Positions 15,616 through 24,009 of a DNA stretch of 36,321 nucleotides are shown here, in pieces. Origin of the DNA: Deltaproteobacteria bacterium. Its GTDB lineage: Bacteria > Desulfobacterota > Desulfobacteria > Desulfobacterales > ETH-SRB1. The notes below the pieces were generated by a model that did no database searches, had not been told where the DNA came from, and saw only the letters and a program-made list of their open reading frames with translations. The stretch's first letter is position 1; every line of letters starts with the position of its first letter. The DNA lies in contig JAJSZT010000032.1 in NCBI GenBank assembly GCA_030272815.1, positions 1-36,321 of the forward strand, written 5' to 3'. Position numbers and translations under genes: made by a program.

Positions 15616-16236
15616 TCAACTATTCACCAACGAGTTTTCCGAGTTTCCTTCTCTGATATCATCAAAGGACCTGCGAACTTCCTCTATTTCCTTCCTGTAT
15701 CTATCTCCATCACCATATTCAAAGAATTTGCTGTACCGACTGTGAATTAAAGCGGTTCTCCTGGCATGTTTAATTGGACACCAATACTGCTCAGTTCTTG
15801 CGGCCACTTCTTGGACATATGCAATCAACCCGTTAACGTATCCGCAATATGCACAATTCAGTTTCTCAATTCCATTGAGGTAACTGAGAGAATGACGATC
15901 TATCACAATGTATTTGTTTCGTTTCACCCTGGGTATGCCATATACTCGAAAGCATATAGCCTGATAAAACGTTACGAATAAATCCATGAATAAGGCAGGG
16001 AAAATACAAGACCATATTACCGGTGCAGTCAGAATGTTCAATGGCTCTGCATCGGATAAATAACGTAAAACAGTTTTAACAATAGCCTTATGCTTTTTTT
16101 TGACATTCTTTTCAAAAAGCACTTTTCCGCCGCGGATCTTATAAAAAAATATCTCCTCCTGCTTTCGAATTTCCTCGGCAAGTTCTTTTTCCAGTTTTTT
16201 TATCTTTTCCATAAGAAGCTGTAGTTTGTTTTCCAT
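15616..16236 (-). CDS. Conserved hypothetical protein with C-x2-C ... C-x3-H cluster
   Basis: A 206-residue protein starting with a charged coiled coil (1-30). A hydrophobic region at about 68-100 could enter the membrane twice (PVIWSCIFPALFMDLFVTFY). A conserved-looking block at 119-160 contains LNCAYCGYVNG and TEQYWCPIKHA. Cys128, Cys131, Cys153 and His157 are spaced like a metal or iron-sulfur site. I remember this block from unannotated proteobacterial proteins but know no function. The ATG has an AAGGAT Shine-Dalgarno. It lies between an MscS channel gene and the YchF-like gene on the same strand with gaps of 62 and 25 bases, compatible with one transcript. Confidence 0.75.
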   Translation of the reverse strand: MENKLQLLMEKIKKLEKELAEEIRKQEEIFFYKIRGGKVLFEKNVKKKHKAIVKTVLRYLSDAEPLNILTAPVIWSCIFPALFMDLFVTFYQAICFRVYGIPRVKRNKYIVIDRHSLSYLNGIEKLNCAYCGYVNGLIAYVQEVAARTEQYWCPIKHARRTALIHSRYSKFFEYGDGDRYRKEIEEVRRSFDDIREGNSENSLVNS

Positions 16237-16298
16237 TTATTATCCTTTTTTTGAGTTTTGATTTAAAAAAAATCTTACAAACGTAGCTGGATAAAGTT

Positions 16299-17369
16299 TT
16301 ATGTGCTGGTTATTTCCGGCATCTGTTTTATGTACACGTCATGCTTTGAGTAGGGGATCTCTATCCCTGCTTCGTTGAACGTCTTGTAGATCTTAGTGTT
16401 GAGACTGTCGAGTACAAGGCCTACGTACACTGGCTCGTCAATCCAGGTAAGAAGTTCGAACAAAAGCCCGGAGTCTCCGAACTCGCGGAAGCGGACCCGT
16501 GGCTCCGGCTGGTCGCAGATGTGGTCTATGTTCTTGACGCAGGCGTGCAGGATTTCGCGCACCTTATCCACGTCGCTGCCATAGGCAACCGATACCTTGG
16601 CCCGGACTCGCATCTTCTGGTAGGGCCCTCCGGTTTCGTTGACGATCTTGCTGTTCGCGATAGCAGCGTTCGGCAGGGTAACCTCTACATCATCGCGGGT
16701 GAGGAGGCGGGTAGAGCGTATGCCTATATCCGTAACCACACCCCTTGCTCCGCTTTCAAGAATTATGAAGTCTCCAATTTTATACGGCGCATCCGCGAGA
16801 ATAAATACACCAGCGAAGAGATTCGCCAAAGTGTCCTTGGCCGCAAAACCAACCGCGATACCAACTATCCCTGCCGAGGCAATCCATGAAGTAACGTTTA
16901 TGTGCCAGGCTACAAATGCAAAGTAGAGCGATCCTCCGATCACCACGATCTTCAGCACGATCTCGAACAGCGGCAGGGTCTTGGGTTGAATCCAGGAAAC
17001 CCGGTCCACCTGACGGCTAAGAACCTCAAGCAAAATGGTGCCTGTCTGCATTGCCACCCTTCCCCAGATAATCACGGCAAAAGTCTTTACTATGCCAAGC
17101 GCTATAAAATTTATCGTGGGTTTGAAATTGAGGTACACTACCGCTAAGGCAATCCCTGCAAGGATAATTGAGTATACAACAGGGCCGTGAAGAACATCTG
17201 CAAGCCGGTTATCCACCTGAGTCCTGGTCTTTTTGCTCCATGACAAAATAAGGCGGGTAAAAATAAGCCTTGCAAAGAGCGCCGCCACTATTGACCCCGC
17301 CAGGATAAAACCCACCCTTACATAGGGCATTTGCAAAAGATCGAAGAAAATTCTGATCATCTGTTCCAT
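16299..17369 (-). CDS. mscS: Mechanosensitive ion channel, MscS family
   Basis: A 356-residue channel. Three or four N-terminal transmembrane helices are seen (about 15-35, 57-75, 86-105, 130-150). The pore-lining TM3 is rich in Ala/Gly (SWIASAGIVGIAVGFAAKD followed by TLANLFAGVFI). The cytosolic beta domain begins with PYKIGDFIILESGARGVVTD and IGIRSTRLLTRDDVEVTLPN. The channel opens on membrane tension and protects against osmotic downshock. A good Shine-Dalgarno (GGAAGGTGA) precedes the ATG. It heads the small minus-strand gene group. Confidence 0.9.
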   Translation of the reverse strand: MEQMIRIFFDLLQMPYVRVGFILAGSIVAALFARLIFTRLILSWSKKTRTQVDNRLADVLHGPVVYSIILAGIALAVVYLNFKPTINFIALGIVKTFAVIIWGRVAMQTGTILLEVLSRQVDRVSWIQPKTLPLFEIVLKIVVIGGSLYFAFVAWHINVTSWIASAGIVGIAVGFAAKDTLANLFAGVFILADAPYKIGDFIILESGARGVVTDIGIRSTRLLTRDDVEVTLPNAAIANSKIVNETGGPYQKMRVRAKVSVAYGSDVDKVREILHACVKNIDHICDQPEPRVRFREFGDSGLLFELLTWIDEPVYVGLVLDSLNTKIYKTFNEAGIEIPYSKHDVYIKQMPEITST

Positions 17370-17656
17370 GATTCACCTTCCGTCTCTTGAAAAAAATCTT
17401 TAGAGGAATGCAGCCCCCTTCCTCCAGATCGATCTTATCTATCAAATTCATGTATAGAAGTCAAAAAATAATAATGAAATCTAAATGTTACTTGTCAATT
17501 ATTTTTCAATTTGATAGTTTGATAGAAATTACACAATGGTAGGGGAAAGGACAAATGCATTGACCGGATTATGGTTTGTCCATTAAGAATAGAATATTCG
17601 GGTGTATTTTATCATGTTACGATTTCAAACCAACTAAAAAATTGAGCATAGGTCTT
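17370..17656. promoter_or_regulatory. Divergent intergenic region, MscS and threonine operon
   Basis: About 290 bases between the minus-strand MscS gene and the plus-strand dehydrogenase. It contains an AT-rich core (17455-17530) including TTGTCAATTATTTTTCAATT. It presumably holds promoters for both sides. No RNA or repeat was recognised. A TTG at 17576 is in frame with the dehydrogenase but is not supported by the family start. Confidence 0.35.
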
Positions 17657-18616
17657 ATGAAAAAAGTATTGGTGACTGGTGCCACGGGACAGATCGGTTC
17701 TGAGTTAACCCTCTTGTTGCGCGAAAACCTTGGCAGCACCAGCGTTATTGCGGCAGGTCATATCAAAAAACCAGACCCTGCTTTGCGCGAATCAGGTCCC
17801 TTTCACTATATCGACTGCACCCAGATCAATACCATCGCCGAACTGGTCAAAAAATACAAGGTCGATACGATATACCACCTTGCCTCTGTGCTTTCAGCCA
17901 GCGCTGAAAAAAATCCCCAACTGGGCTGGCAGGTAAACGTCAACGGACTTTACAATGTCCTGGAAGTAGCGCGGGAATACGGCTGCGCAGTGTTTACCCC
18001 CAGCTCCATCGCCATCTTCGGACCCTCCACACCGTTGCAAAACACCCCGCAAGACACGGTTCAGCGTCCCACCACCATCTATGGGGTCACCAAGGTCGCG
18101 GGTGAGTTGCTCTGTGATTATTATTTCAAACGATTTGGGGTGGACACCCGCGGAGTACGCTATCCAGGACTGATTTCCTATAAGACGCCACCGGGCGGCG
18201 GCACCACTGACTACGCTGTGGAGATTTATTTTGAGGCGGTCAAGCATAAAAAATACACCTGCTATCTGAAAACAGAGACGTGTCTTGACATGATGTATAT
18301 GCCGGATGCGCTGAAAGCAGCCATCGAGATTATGGAAGCAGATCCAGGCAGACTCAAGCATCGTAATGCATTTAACGTCACGGCCATGTCCGTTGCCCCG
18401 GAAACCATTGCTGCTGAAATCAAAAAATTGATACCTGATTTCACCATTGCATATCAAATCGACCCGCTGCGCCAGGCAATCGCCGACTCCTGGCCGGACA
18501 GTATGGATGATAGTGCGTCCCGGCAGGAATGGGGCTGGAAACCGAAATACGATCTGCAAATGACGACCCGGGATATGATCCAAAACATATCTAAAATATT
18601 GGAGGATCCATCATGA
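17657..18616 (+). CDS. tdh: L-threonine 3-dehydrogenase, SDR (epimerase-like) type
   Basis: A 319-residue extended SDR enzyme. It has the nucleotide-binding glycine motif GATGQIG (residues 8-14), the active-site Tyr142-x3-Lys146 in YGVTK, and a Ser region in TPSSIAIFGP. RGVRYPGLISYKTPPGGGTT and TETCLDMMYMPDALKA are typical of the epimerase-like threonine dehydrogenases of bacteria and archaea, not the zinc-dependent Tdh of E. coli. It oxidises threonine with NAD to 2-amino-3-oxobutyrate. The product is used by the next gene, whose ATG overlaps its stop by four bases (ATGA). I chose the ATG at 17657 because the Rossmann fold starts there; the longer in-frame TTG start adds 27 unlikely residues. 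GC content is higher than in the flanking left half. Confidence 0.88.
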   Translation: MKKVLVTGATGQIGSELTLLLRENLGSTSVIAAGHIKKPDPALRESGPFHYIDCTQINTIAELVKKYKVDTIYHLASVLSASAEKNPQLGWQVNVNGLYNVLEVAREYGCAVFTPSSIAIFGPSTPLQNTPQDTVQRPTTIYGVTKVAGELLCDYYFKRFGVDTRGVRYPGLISYKTPPGGGTTDYAVEIYFEAVKHKKYTCYLKTETCLDMMYMPDALKAAIEIMEADPGRLKHRNAFNVTAMSVAPETIAAEIKKLIPDFTIAYQIDPLRQAIADSWPDSMDDSASRQEWGWKPKYDLQMTTRDMIQNISKILEDPS

Positions 18617-19866
18617 CAGTCACTCCCTTAGAAGATCTGCTGCAACAAAAACTTGATGAACTAAAAGCAACCGGTCTGCACAAAGGCAGGGAAAAGGTGA
18701 TTACCGGTATCAAACCGGCTGAAGGCAAAAACGGTCCGCGCTACTTTCTCGCAGGGTATGGGAAAAAAGCGTTTTTGAAGTTGAATTCCAATTCCTATCT
18801 TGGATTGTCTTTAAATACTGAAATCATTGCAGCCGAAGAAGCCGCTGCCAGACAATTCGGCACCGGTCCCGGAGCGGTGCGCTTTATCAGCGGCACTTAC
18901 AGCCCCCATGTAGAACTGGAAAAAAAATTAGCTGCCTTTCACCAGCGTGAGGCAGCCATGATCTTCAGCTCGGCCTATGCCGCCGTGATGGGCGTGATCA
19001 CGCCGCTGATTGACAGCGAAACCATTATCATCAGTGATGAACTCAACCATAATTGTATAATCAATGCGATCCGGCTGGCCCGGCCTAAAGAAAAGCACAT
19101 CTTTCGTCATCTTGATATGGCCGATCTGGAAGCAAAAATCAAAAAAGCGCTGAGCAAAGGGCGCCGGGTACTCATTGTAACCGATGGTATTTTCAGCATG
19201 CGCGGAGACTACGCACCATTAGACGCAATTAGCGCAATCGCCGCCCGGTATAAGCCGCAGTTTGAAGGCGGAATAAATATCCTTGTAGATGATTCTCACG
19301 GAGTCGGCGCCTTCGGTCAAACCGGCCGCGGAACCGAAGAATATACCGGAGCGCAGGGTATCGACATGATCGTGGCCACCCTGGGCAAAGCTCTGGGCGT
19401 AAACGGCGGCTATATCGTCACCTCTGCAACCATTATCGAATATTTGCGAGAGACAGCACCGTTTTATATCTATTCCAACCCCATCACCCCTGCAGAAGCC
19501 AAAGCGGCCATCAAGGCACTGGAAATAATAGACAGCGAACAGGGAAGACAATTATTGGAAAGACTGCGAAACCTGACCAGAAGATTTGAACAAGGGCTGG
19601 TGGACCTGGGCTGCGAGATTATTGCAAGTGAGCACCCAATTGTGCCTTTAATGGTCAGGGATACGCAGAAGACATCGCAACTGGTCGACTATTTGACTGC
19701 AAACGGCATCCTGGCTACAGGCTTGAATTATCCGGTCGTTCCTAAAGGCGACGAGGAAATCCGTTTTCAGCTTGCGGCCGATCATACCGAAAAGGATATC
19801 GATTACGTCCTTGAAGTGTTAAGGCGATACAAGGGGCAGGGTTCTCACTTTTTAAACAGGCTCTAA
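18613..19866 (+). CDS. kbl: Glycine C-acetyltransferase (2-amino-3-ketobutyrate CoA ligase)
   Basis: A 417-residue PLP enzyme of the alpha-oxoamine synthase family. The Schiff-base lysine is Lys259 in TLGKALGVNGGY, and the cofactor aspartate/histidine are in VDDSHGVGAFG (Asp226, His229). FISGTYSPHVELEKKLAAF is the conserved substrate segment. With the upstream dehydrogenase it cleaves 2-amino-3-oxobutyrate with CoA to glycine and acetyl-CoA. It could also act as another oxoamine synthase (BioF, SPT-like), but coupling to Tdh makes Kbl the best call. The start overlaps the tdh stop; GGAGG is 9 bases upstream, inside tdh. Confidence 0.9.
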   Translation: MTVTPLEDLLQQKLDELKATGLHKGREKVITGIKPAEGKNGPRYFLAGYGKKAFLKLNSNSYLGLSLNTEIIAAEEAAARQFGTGPGAVRFISGTYSPHVELEKKLAAFHQREAAMIFSSAYAAVMGVITPLIDSETIIISDELNHNCIINAIRLARPKEKHIFRHLDMADLEAKIKKALSKGRRVLIVTDGIFSMRGDYAPLDAISAIAARYKPQFEGGINILVDDSHGVGAFGQTGRGTEEYTGAQGIDMIVATLGKALGVNGGYIVTSATIIEYLRETAPFYIYSNPITPAEAKAAIKALEIIDSEQGRQLLERLRNLTRRFEQGLVDLGCEIIASEHPIVPLMVRDTQKTSQLVDYLTANGILATGLNYPVVPKGDEEIRFQLAADHTEKDIDYVLEVLRRYKGQGSHFLNRL

Positions 19867-19882
19867 GGGCTCGTAAGACTAT

Positions 19883-20409
19883 AAGGTGTCCAAAGAAATG
19901 GACAGTGCCCATACGGAGACTTCACCATAAATCACCTACCACCCGTGGAACGGGTGGTTTGATGAAGACCCCTCGAAGGGGTCTAAAAGCATCGCGATTT
20001 CTGCAGATTACAATCCAATATCAAGGACGTAGCCGTCAAGCTAAAAGGCTATGAACGTCGAACATCGAACATCCAACATCGAATTTTGAATAAGGTATTC
20101 TGCCAATTTATAAACTGGCGGAGCGAAGCGATTTCATCATTCGATGTTCAATGTTGGATGTTCGATGTTCAAAAAACGCTTTACTCTGCCGTTCAATATT
20201 CTCGCCGGAACGGTAAAACCTTTTAGGATCGCTCGGGCATAGCCCAAGGTTTAATTAAAAGCAATTATTCAACATGTCTGTTAATACCACAGGTTATCGT
20301 TTGATGATCATATTTCTTCTTTTCTGGCAACCCTGCACCTGAGAGCTGCAAGGGGGTTTCGGCTGATGAGGGGGCCGCATAAAGTGTCCAAAAAAATGGA
20401 CAGTGTCCA
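19883..20409. repeat. Two near-identical 29-bp units flanking hairpins in a gene-free stretch
   Basis: Units at 19883-19911 and 20381-20409 match at 26 of 29 positions. Each contains the palindromic GTGTCCA/TGGACA pair around an A-rich centre. Between them are two perfect hairpins: CCACCCG-TGGAA-CGGGTGG (19939-19957) and GACCCCT-CGA-AGGGGTC (19967-19983). The direct repeats 500 bases apart with subterminal hairpins look like the leftover ends of a decayed insertion or repeat element. No transposase reading frame remains. The about 1.1 kb from 19867 to 20997 has no gene I would support. Confidence 0.5.
20053..20170. repeat. Inverted repeat built of ACATCGA/ACATCCA units
   Basis: The left arm (20053-20084) carries GAACATCGAACATCCAACAT. 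The right arm (20139-20170) is its inverted copy, interrupted by one extra short unit. The roughly 54-base centre is unrelated to either arm. The arms are themselves built of degenerate seven-base direct repeats. I read this as an intergenic palindromic repeat capable of a cruciform or long RNA hairpin. Confidence 0.65.
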
Positions 20410-20686
20410 AGGTTGGTCAATGTGTAAGTCCAGGAGGATAATAACGTTTGATAGTTACAGCAATAACAATGGGTTGGAAAATCTGATCGACCATGGTTTC
20501 TATGGTTTTTTGGTGTTCCGGCGCCTTCAATGACAAGGGAAAGGGATGGCGTTACTACCGGAGCAGGAGGGCTCATAATCTTTAATTAACTGGCAATGCA
20601 ACATGTTATCGCTTCAAACCCGATTTGGCTTTTTCCTGGCATACTTTCTGCAATACAAACATTCCTATCTATCTGTACTGATCATT

Positions 20687-20847
20687 TATACCTCGGAAGG
20701 TTGCAAATTGCGTTTTTTTCGGTGAGCAATGAGCATCAAGAGCAAGGCGCGAAGGTGCGGAATAGCAGGCTATTGCAAGCCTAAGCAACGCAACTATTGG
20801 TGTTCATGGCCAGCGAAAAACCGCAATTTGTGGCCTTTCGAGGTATA
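20687..20847. repeat. 161-bp palindromic-ended repeat, copy B (inverted relative to copy A)
   Basis: This begins TATACCTCGGAAGG and ends CCTTTCGAGGTATA. Its reverse complement aligns end to end with 3495-3655 at the same length. The two copies are 17 kb apart in opposite orientation, so recombination between them would invert everything from the small RRxGxDRR gene to this point. It lies in the non-coding stretch upstream of a receiver gene, 150 bases before its start. Confidence 0.85.
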
Positions 20848-20997
20848 GTTATAGATTTTCAGATAATTAATTTTACAAGGCCAGAAGAAGAAATCCGAAC
20901 AATGCGTACTTATTGGTACTTCGTTGAGGGTTTCGACTGATAACGCCGTGAACTTATTTGTGAAGATTTACACCATATATTGAACCGGGAAAAACCT

Positions 20998-21408
20998 ATG
21001 GCGCACAAGCTACTGGTCGTTGATGATGAGGAGAATATGTGTGTGCTTTTGAAACGTGTGCTCGGCAAAGCGGGTTACGAAGTTGAGTGTGCGGGGTCAG
21101 GGGAAAAGGCTCTGCAACTCGCAGGGGAAATCCCCTTTGAGCTTGCCGTGGTCGATGTTTGCATGCCGGAGATGGACGGAATAGAGGTGCTGGCAAGGCT
21201 CAAGACCATTGATAAGAAATTGCCGGTAATAATGACATCGGCCTTTCCGTCATCGGAAAAAAGAGAAAGGGCCAAGAGTTTCGGATGTTCAGACTATCTG
21301 TCGAAACCGGTCGACATGAAACACCTAAAAGAGCTTATCAGGAAAAGACTTCAGGAATCGTCGAATTGTAGAGTGGGGGAACAATTGCATGACGATTCAG
21401 CATATTAG
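20998..21408 (+). CDS. Single-domain response regulator
   Basis: A 136-residue receiver. It has KLLVVDDEEN at the N-terminus, Asp53 in LAVVDVCMPEMDG, the Thr/Ser switch in IMTSAF and Lys near 103 in LSKPV. No output domain is present. The ATG at 20998 fits the family start; an in-frame TTG at 20980 lies upstream. It precedes a DASS-family transporter by 220 bases. Two further receiver proteins and a kinase follow the transporter, so this is likely part of the same signalling set, perhaps a phosphorelay intermediate. Confidence 0.88.
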   Translation: MAHKLLVVDDEENMCVLLKRVLGKAGYEVECAGSGEKALQLAGEIPFELAVVDVCMPEMDGIEVLARLKTIDKKLPVIMTSAFPSSEKRERAKSFGCSDYLSKPVDMKHLKELIRKRLQESSNCRVGEQLHDDSAY

Positions 21409-21454
21409 GATTCGACCACTTGACGAGGTCTGAACTTTGTAAAATTAATGGTTA

Positions 21455-21496
21455 ATGGTCTACCAACAACAGAAAATGGTTTACCAACAACAGAAA
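21455..21496. repeat. 21-bp tandem repeat, two units
   Basis: ATGGTCTACCAACAACAGAA and ATGGTTTACCAACAACAGAA (each followed by one more A) are adjacent 21-base units differing at a single base. They lie in the leader region between the receiver and the transporter. They could be duplicated regulator-binding sites or a slippage product. Confidence 0.6.
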
Positions 21497-21630
21497 CGAA
21501 AAACAGGGGGAAGGGGGTGATGATGGGGTACTGACTTGGTCTATCATCTTCTGTCCGTCAAAGACTGGAAATCAACTTTAGTCCGTATTGCAGCATCGAA
21601 GTATGCTGCACCGGGAGTTAAGGAGGAAAA

Positions 21631-23214
21631 ATGTTTCTTAAGAACAAAGGAGTCCAGCTTGTTTTTGCAATATGCCTTGGTATTATCGTCATGTTGTTAC
21701 CAAGACCTGAGGGAACAAAATTTACAATAACCGGCGCTGAGCGTGACGCAGCGTTTCAATCCATTAGTCAACACTTTACAGACATCTCTACGGAACGGGA
21801 CCTGGCCAAGGGAATTATCAAAGTAGAGGCAAAAGTTCCTGGAGGCCCGGAGTGTTCAGCGGATTTCATAGAGAAAAGAGCTGCTGAACTGAACCTCGCA
21901 GAAATTGAGGTCAATTATGAGGATGGTCTTTCTCCAAGGGCACACAGATTTCTCGCAGTCCTTGTATTACTGATCTTTCTCTTTGTGGCGGAACCGATCC
22001 CGCTTGAGATTACGGCCATCTGCATTGCGGTTTTTCTTGTAATCATGCAGGTTGCGACTGTCAAGGAGGCATGGGCGCCCTATATGCACCCTGTGGTCGT
22101 CTTTATTATGTGCTGCCTTATCTTCGCCATTTCGTTAGACAAGGCGGGGATTACAGTGCGGCTTGGAAAATTCATTGTCAAGAAGGCGGGGACGAGCGTT
22201 ACCAAGTTCACGTTTATCATCGCCATGGGCCTCGGCATCTCTTCCGCGTTTATGCATGACGCCGCAGCCTGCGCCATTGGAATTGTAACAATGCTTCCCC
22301 TGATGAAGGCGGCAGGCATCGAACCTCACAGCAAGACTGCAAAATTCATGATGCTCTCACTCCCCTTTGCCTGCTCCTGCGGGGGCATGGGATCCCTGGT
22401 CGGCGGAGGTCGCTGCATGGTTGCCGCAGCTTTCCTTAAGGAATTCACAGGACTGGAGATCACCTTTTTTGACTGGATCATGTATTGCTTTCCGGCGGCC
22501 CTGCTTTGCGTACCCGTAGTAGTCTTGATTGTCTATTTCGTGTACCGGCCCAATCCGAAGTACAAGCTGCCCCAGTTCGACGAGGAGAGCGGCCCCTTGA
22601 CCCCGCTGGAAAAAAAGACCCTTATTATCATCGGCATATCATTCGCCTTCTGGCTGACAAAGGGGTTTCACGGCATACACTACTCAGTGACCGGAATGTT
22701 GGGCGTTGCCGCTCTCATCCTCACTGGTGTCCTGAAATGGGAGGATATTCATAAGGATCTCGAGTGGGGGACCGCGCTCTTTATTTTTGGCGGAGGCATC
22801 TCACTCGGCCTGGCCATGGGCTATTCCGGGGCTGCCACCTATTTTGCCAGCCTCTTCTTTCCATATATTCAAGGGGGTGGCTGGCTGCTCCTCTTTGCCG
22901 GCGTAGGGATATTTGGCGCGCTTGTGACAAATGCGATGGCCAATGTTGCCGCCGCGGCCCTTATTTTGCCCATAGTTATTCCGATGGCGGAATTGGAGGG
23001 GGTAGATCCTACGGTACTCGCTCTCTGTCTCGGAACAGCGACATCCTTTGCCATGCTTCTCGTTATCGGGTGCCCGCCCAATGCCATTGCCTACAGCTAC
23101 AGACAGTTCAAGGCAGTTGACCTCACAAGGGTCGGGCTTGTTGCCACTCCTGTCCTGCTCGCTATTTTGATAGCTGTGGCGGCAGTCTGGTGGAAAATCC
23201 TGGGGCTGGTCTAA
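21631..23214 (+). CDS. DASS/SLC13-family sodium:dicarboxylate (or sulfate) symporter
   Basis: A 527-residue inner-membrane carrier with about 11-12 hydrophobic segments. The family blocks are visible: HPVVVFIMCCLIFAISLDK, SCGGMGSLVGGG in the first re-entrant loop, FIFGGGISLGLAMGYSGAA, and TNAMANVAAAALILPI with the SNT-like TNA motif near the second substrate site. VIGCPPNAIAYSY closes the domain. It should import a di- or tricarboxylate or sulfate with sodium; the substrate cannot be fixed from sequence. Unusually, about 75 hydrophilic residues (30-105) separate TM1 from TM2. A textbook Shine-Dalgarno (AAGGAGG, 4-5 bases upstream) marks the ATG. It is flanked by receiver genes, so a two-component system may control it. 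Confidence 0.85.
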   Translation: MFLKNKGVQLVFAICLGIIVMLLPRPEGTKFTITGAERDAAFQSISQHFTDISTERDLAKGIIKVEAKVPGGPECSADFIEKRAAELNLAEIEVNYEDGLSPRAHRFLAVLVLLIFLFVAEPIPLEITAICIAVFLVIMQVATVKEAWAPYMHPVVVFIMCCLIFAISLDKAGITVRLGKFIVKKAGTSVTKFTFIIAMGLGISSAFMHDAAACAIGIVTMLPLMKAAGIEPHSKTAKFMMLSLPFACSCGGMGSLVGGGRCMVAAAFLKEFTGLEITFFDWIMYCFPAALLCVPVVVLIVYFVYRPNPKYKLPQFDEESGPLTPLEKKTLIIIGISFAFWLTKGFHGIHYSVTGMLGVAALILTGVLKWEDIHKDLEWGTALFIFGGGISLGLAMGYSGAATYFASLFFPYIQGGGWLLLFAGVGIFGALVTNAMANVAAAALILPIVIPMAELEGVDPTVLALCLGTATSFAMLLVIGCPPNAIAYSYRQFKAVDLTRVGLVATPVLLAILIAVAAVWWKILGLV

Positions 23215-23299
23215 AAATTGATTTTATCGGTTCTGTTGATATTGAATATATTAGTTATTTATGGTATAAAATGTAAAATAAAAGAAGTGAAGTGGAATT

Positions 23300-23376
23300 A
23301 TTGCTGACAGGTGGCTCCTTTGGCCTCCATCCCCTTGCGGACCGTTTGGTCCTCAGGGGGTGGATGGGGGGCAGAA
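23300..23376. other. GC-rich imperfect stem-loop downstream of the transporter
   Basis: CCATCCCCTTGCGGACC pairs imperfectly with GGTCCTCAGGGGGTGGATGG around a GTTT loop. No T-run follows in the plus direction, so it is not a standard terminator; it may be a repeat or a processing or stability hairpin. The surrounding 23215-23481 gap holds nothing else I recognise. Confidence 0.4.
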
Positions 23377-23481
23377 AATTAAAAAAGAGTTGAGCGAAAA
23401 TGATCGCCTTGACCTGTCAAAATAGATAGTATAATTTATTAATGGTTAACCCTTTTGCAAAGACAAAGGAGAAAGAGTACC

Positions 23482-23922
23482 ATGATTAAAATACCAACTA
23501 AAGTGCTGGTAGTCGATGATGAGAAAGATTTCGTGGAAATGCTTTCCCTGAGGTTGAAAGAGATGGGAGAGCAAGTTGACGCTGTTTACAACGGTCAGGA
23601 TTGTCTCACTAAATTGGAAGGAAATGACATTGATGTGGTCATTTTGGACATTAAAATGCCGGGTATGGACGGCATAGAGGCATTAAAGGAGATCAAGAAA
23701 AGGTTCCCTATGGTTGAAGTCATCATGCTTACAGGACATGGCAGTGCGGAAAGCGCTGTGGAGGGGATGAAACTCGGCGCCTTTGACTATCTCTTAAAGC
23801 CTGCGGATATAGATAGCCTGACGGAGAAAGTCAATGGAGCGAGAAAGAGAAAAGAGGAGCATGAAGAGCGGATCAGACAGGCAGAAGTCCGGTTGCTTCT
23901 GAGAAAAGTCGGAGAAGTATAG
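23482..23922 (+). CDS. Response regulator receiver protein
   Basis: A 146-residue protein with one receiver domain: VLVVDDEKD, Asp56 in VVILDIKMPGMDG, Thr in MLTGHGS and Lys in LLKPA. A charged helix of about 25 residues (KRKEEHEERIRQAE) follows, possibly for dimerisation or docking. An AGGAG lies about 10 bases before the ATG at 23482; an in-frame start at 23455 has no such support. It precedes a receiver-kinase fusion with a strikingly similar receiver (the same ILDxKMPGMxGIE and FDYL-KP-E/D patterns), suggesting local duplication. Confidence 0.88.
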   Translation: MIKIPTKVLVVDDEKDFVEMLSLRLKEMGEQVDAVYNGQDCLTKLEGNDIDVVILDIKMPGMDGIEALKEIKKRFPMVEVIMLTGHGSAESAVEGMKLGAFDYLLKPADIDSLTEKVNGARKRKEEHEERIRQAEVRLLLRKVGEV

Positions 23923-24009
23923 AAATACTCTCTTTTCCCCCAAGCTGCTTACCGGAATCATTACATATCTTCTTTCCCCTGGCGGGGGTCAGTGGAGGAT
24001 GCTCCAAAT

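Noticed and set aside
17894-18583. 229-codon minus-strand frame opposite the threonine dehydrogenase
   Set aside because: The plus strand carries the Rossmann and YxxxK motifs and is coupled to kbl; the antisense frame shows no family pattern.
20265-20576. 103-codon minus-strand frame rich in Pro, Ser, Thr and Cys
   Set aside because: It lies across a 29-bp repeat unit, has no recognisable domain or Shine-Dalgarno, and its composition looks like translated non-coding DNA.
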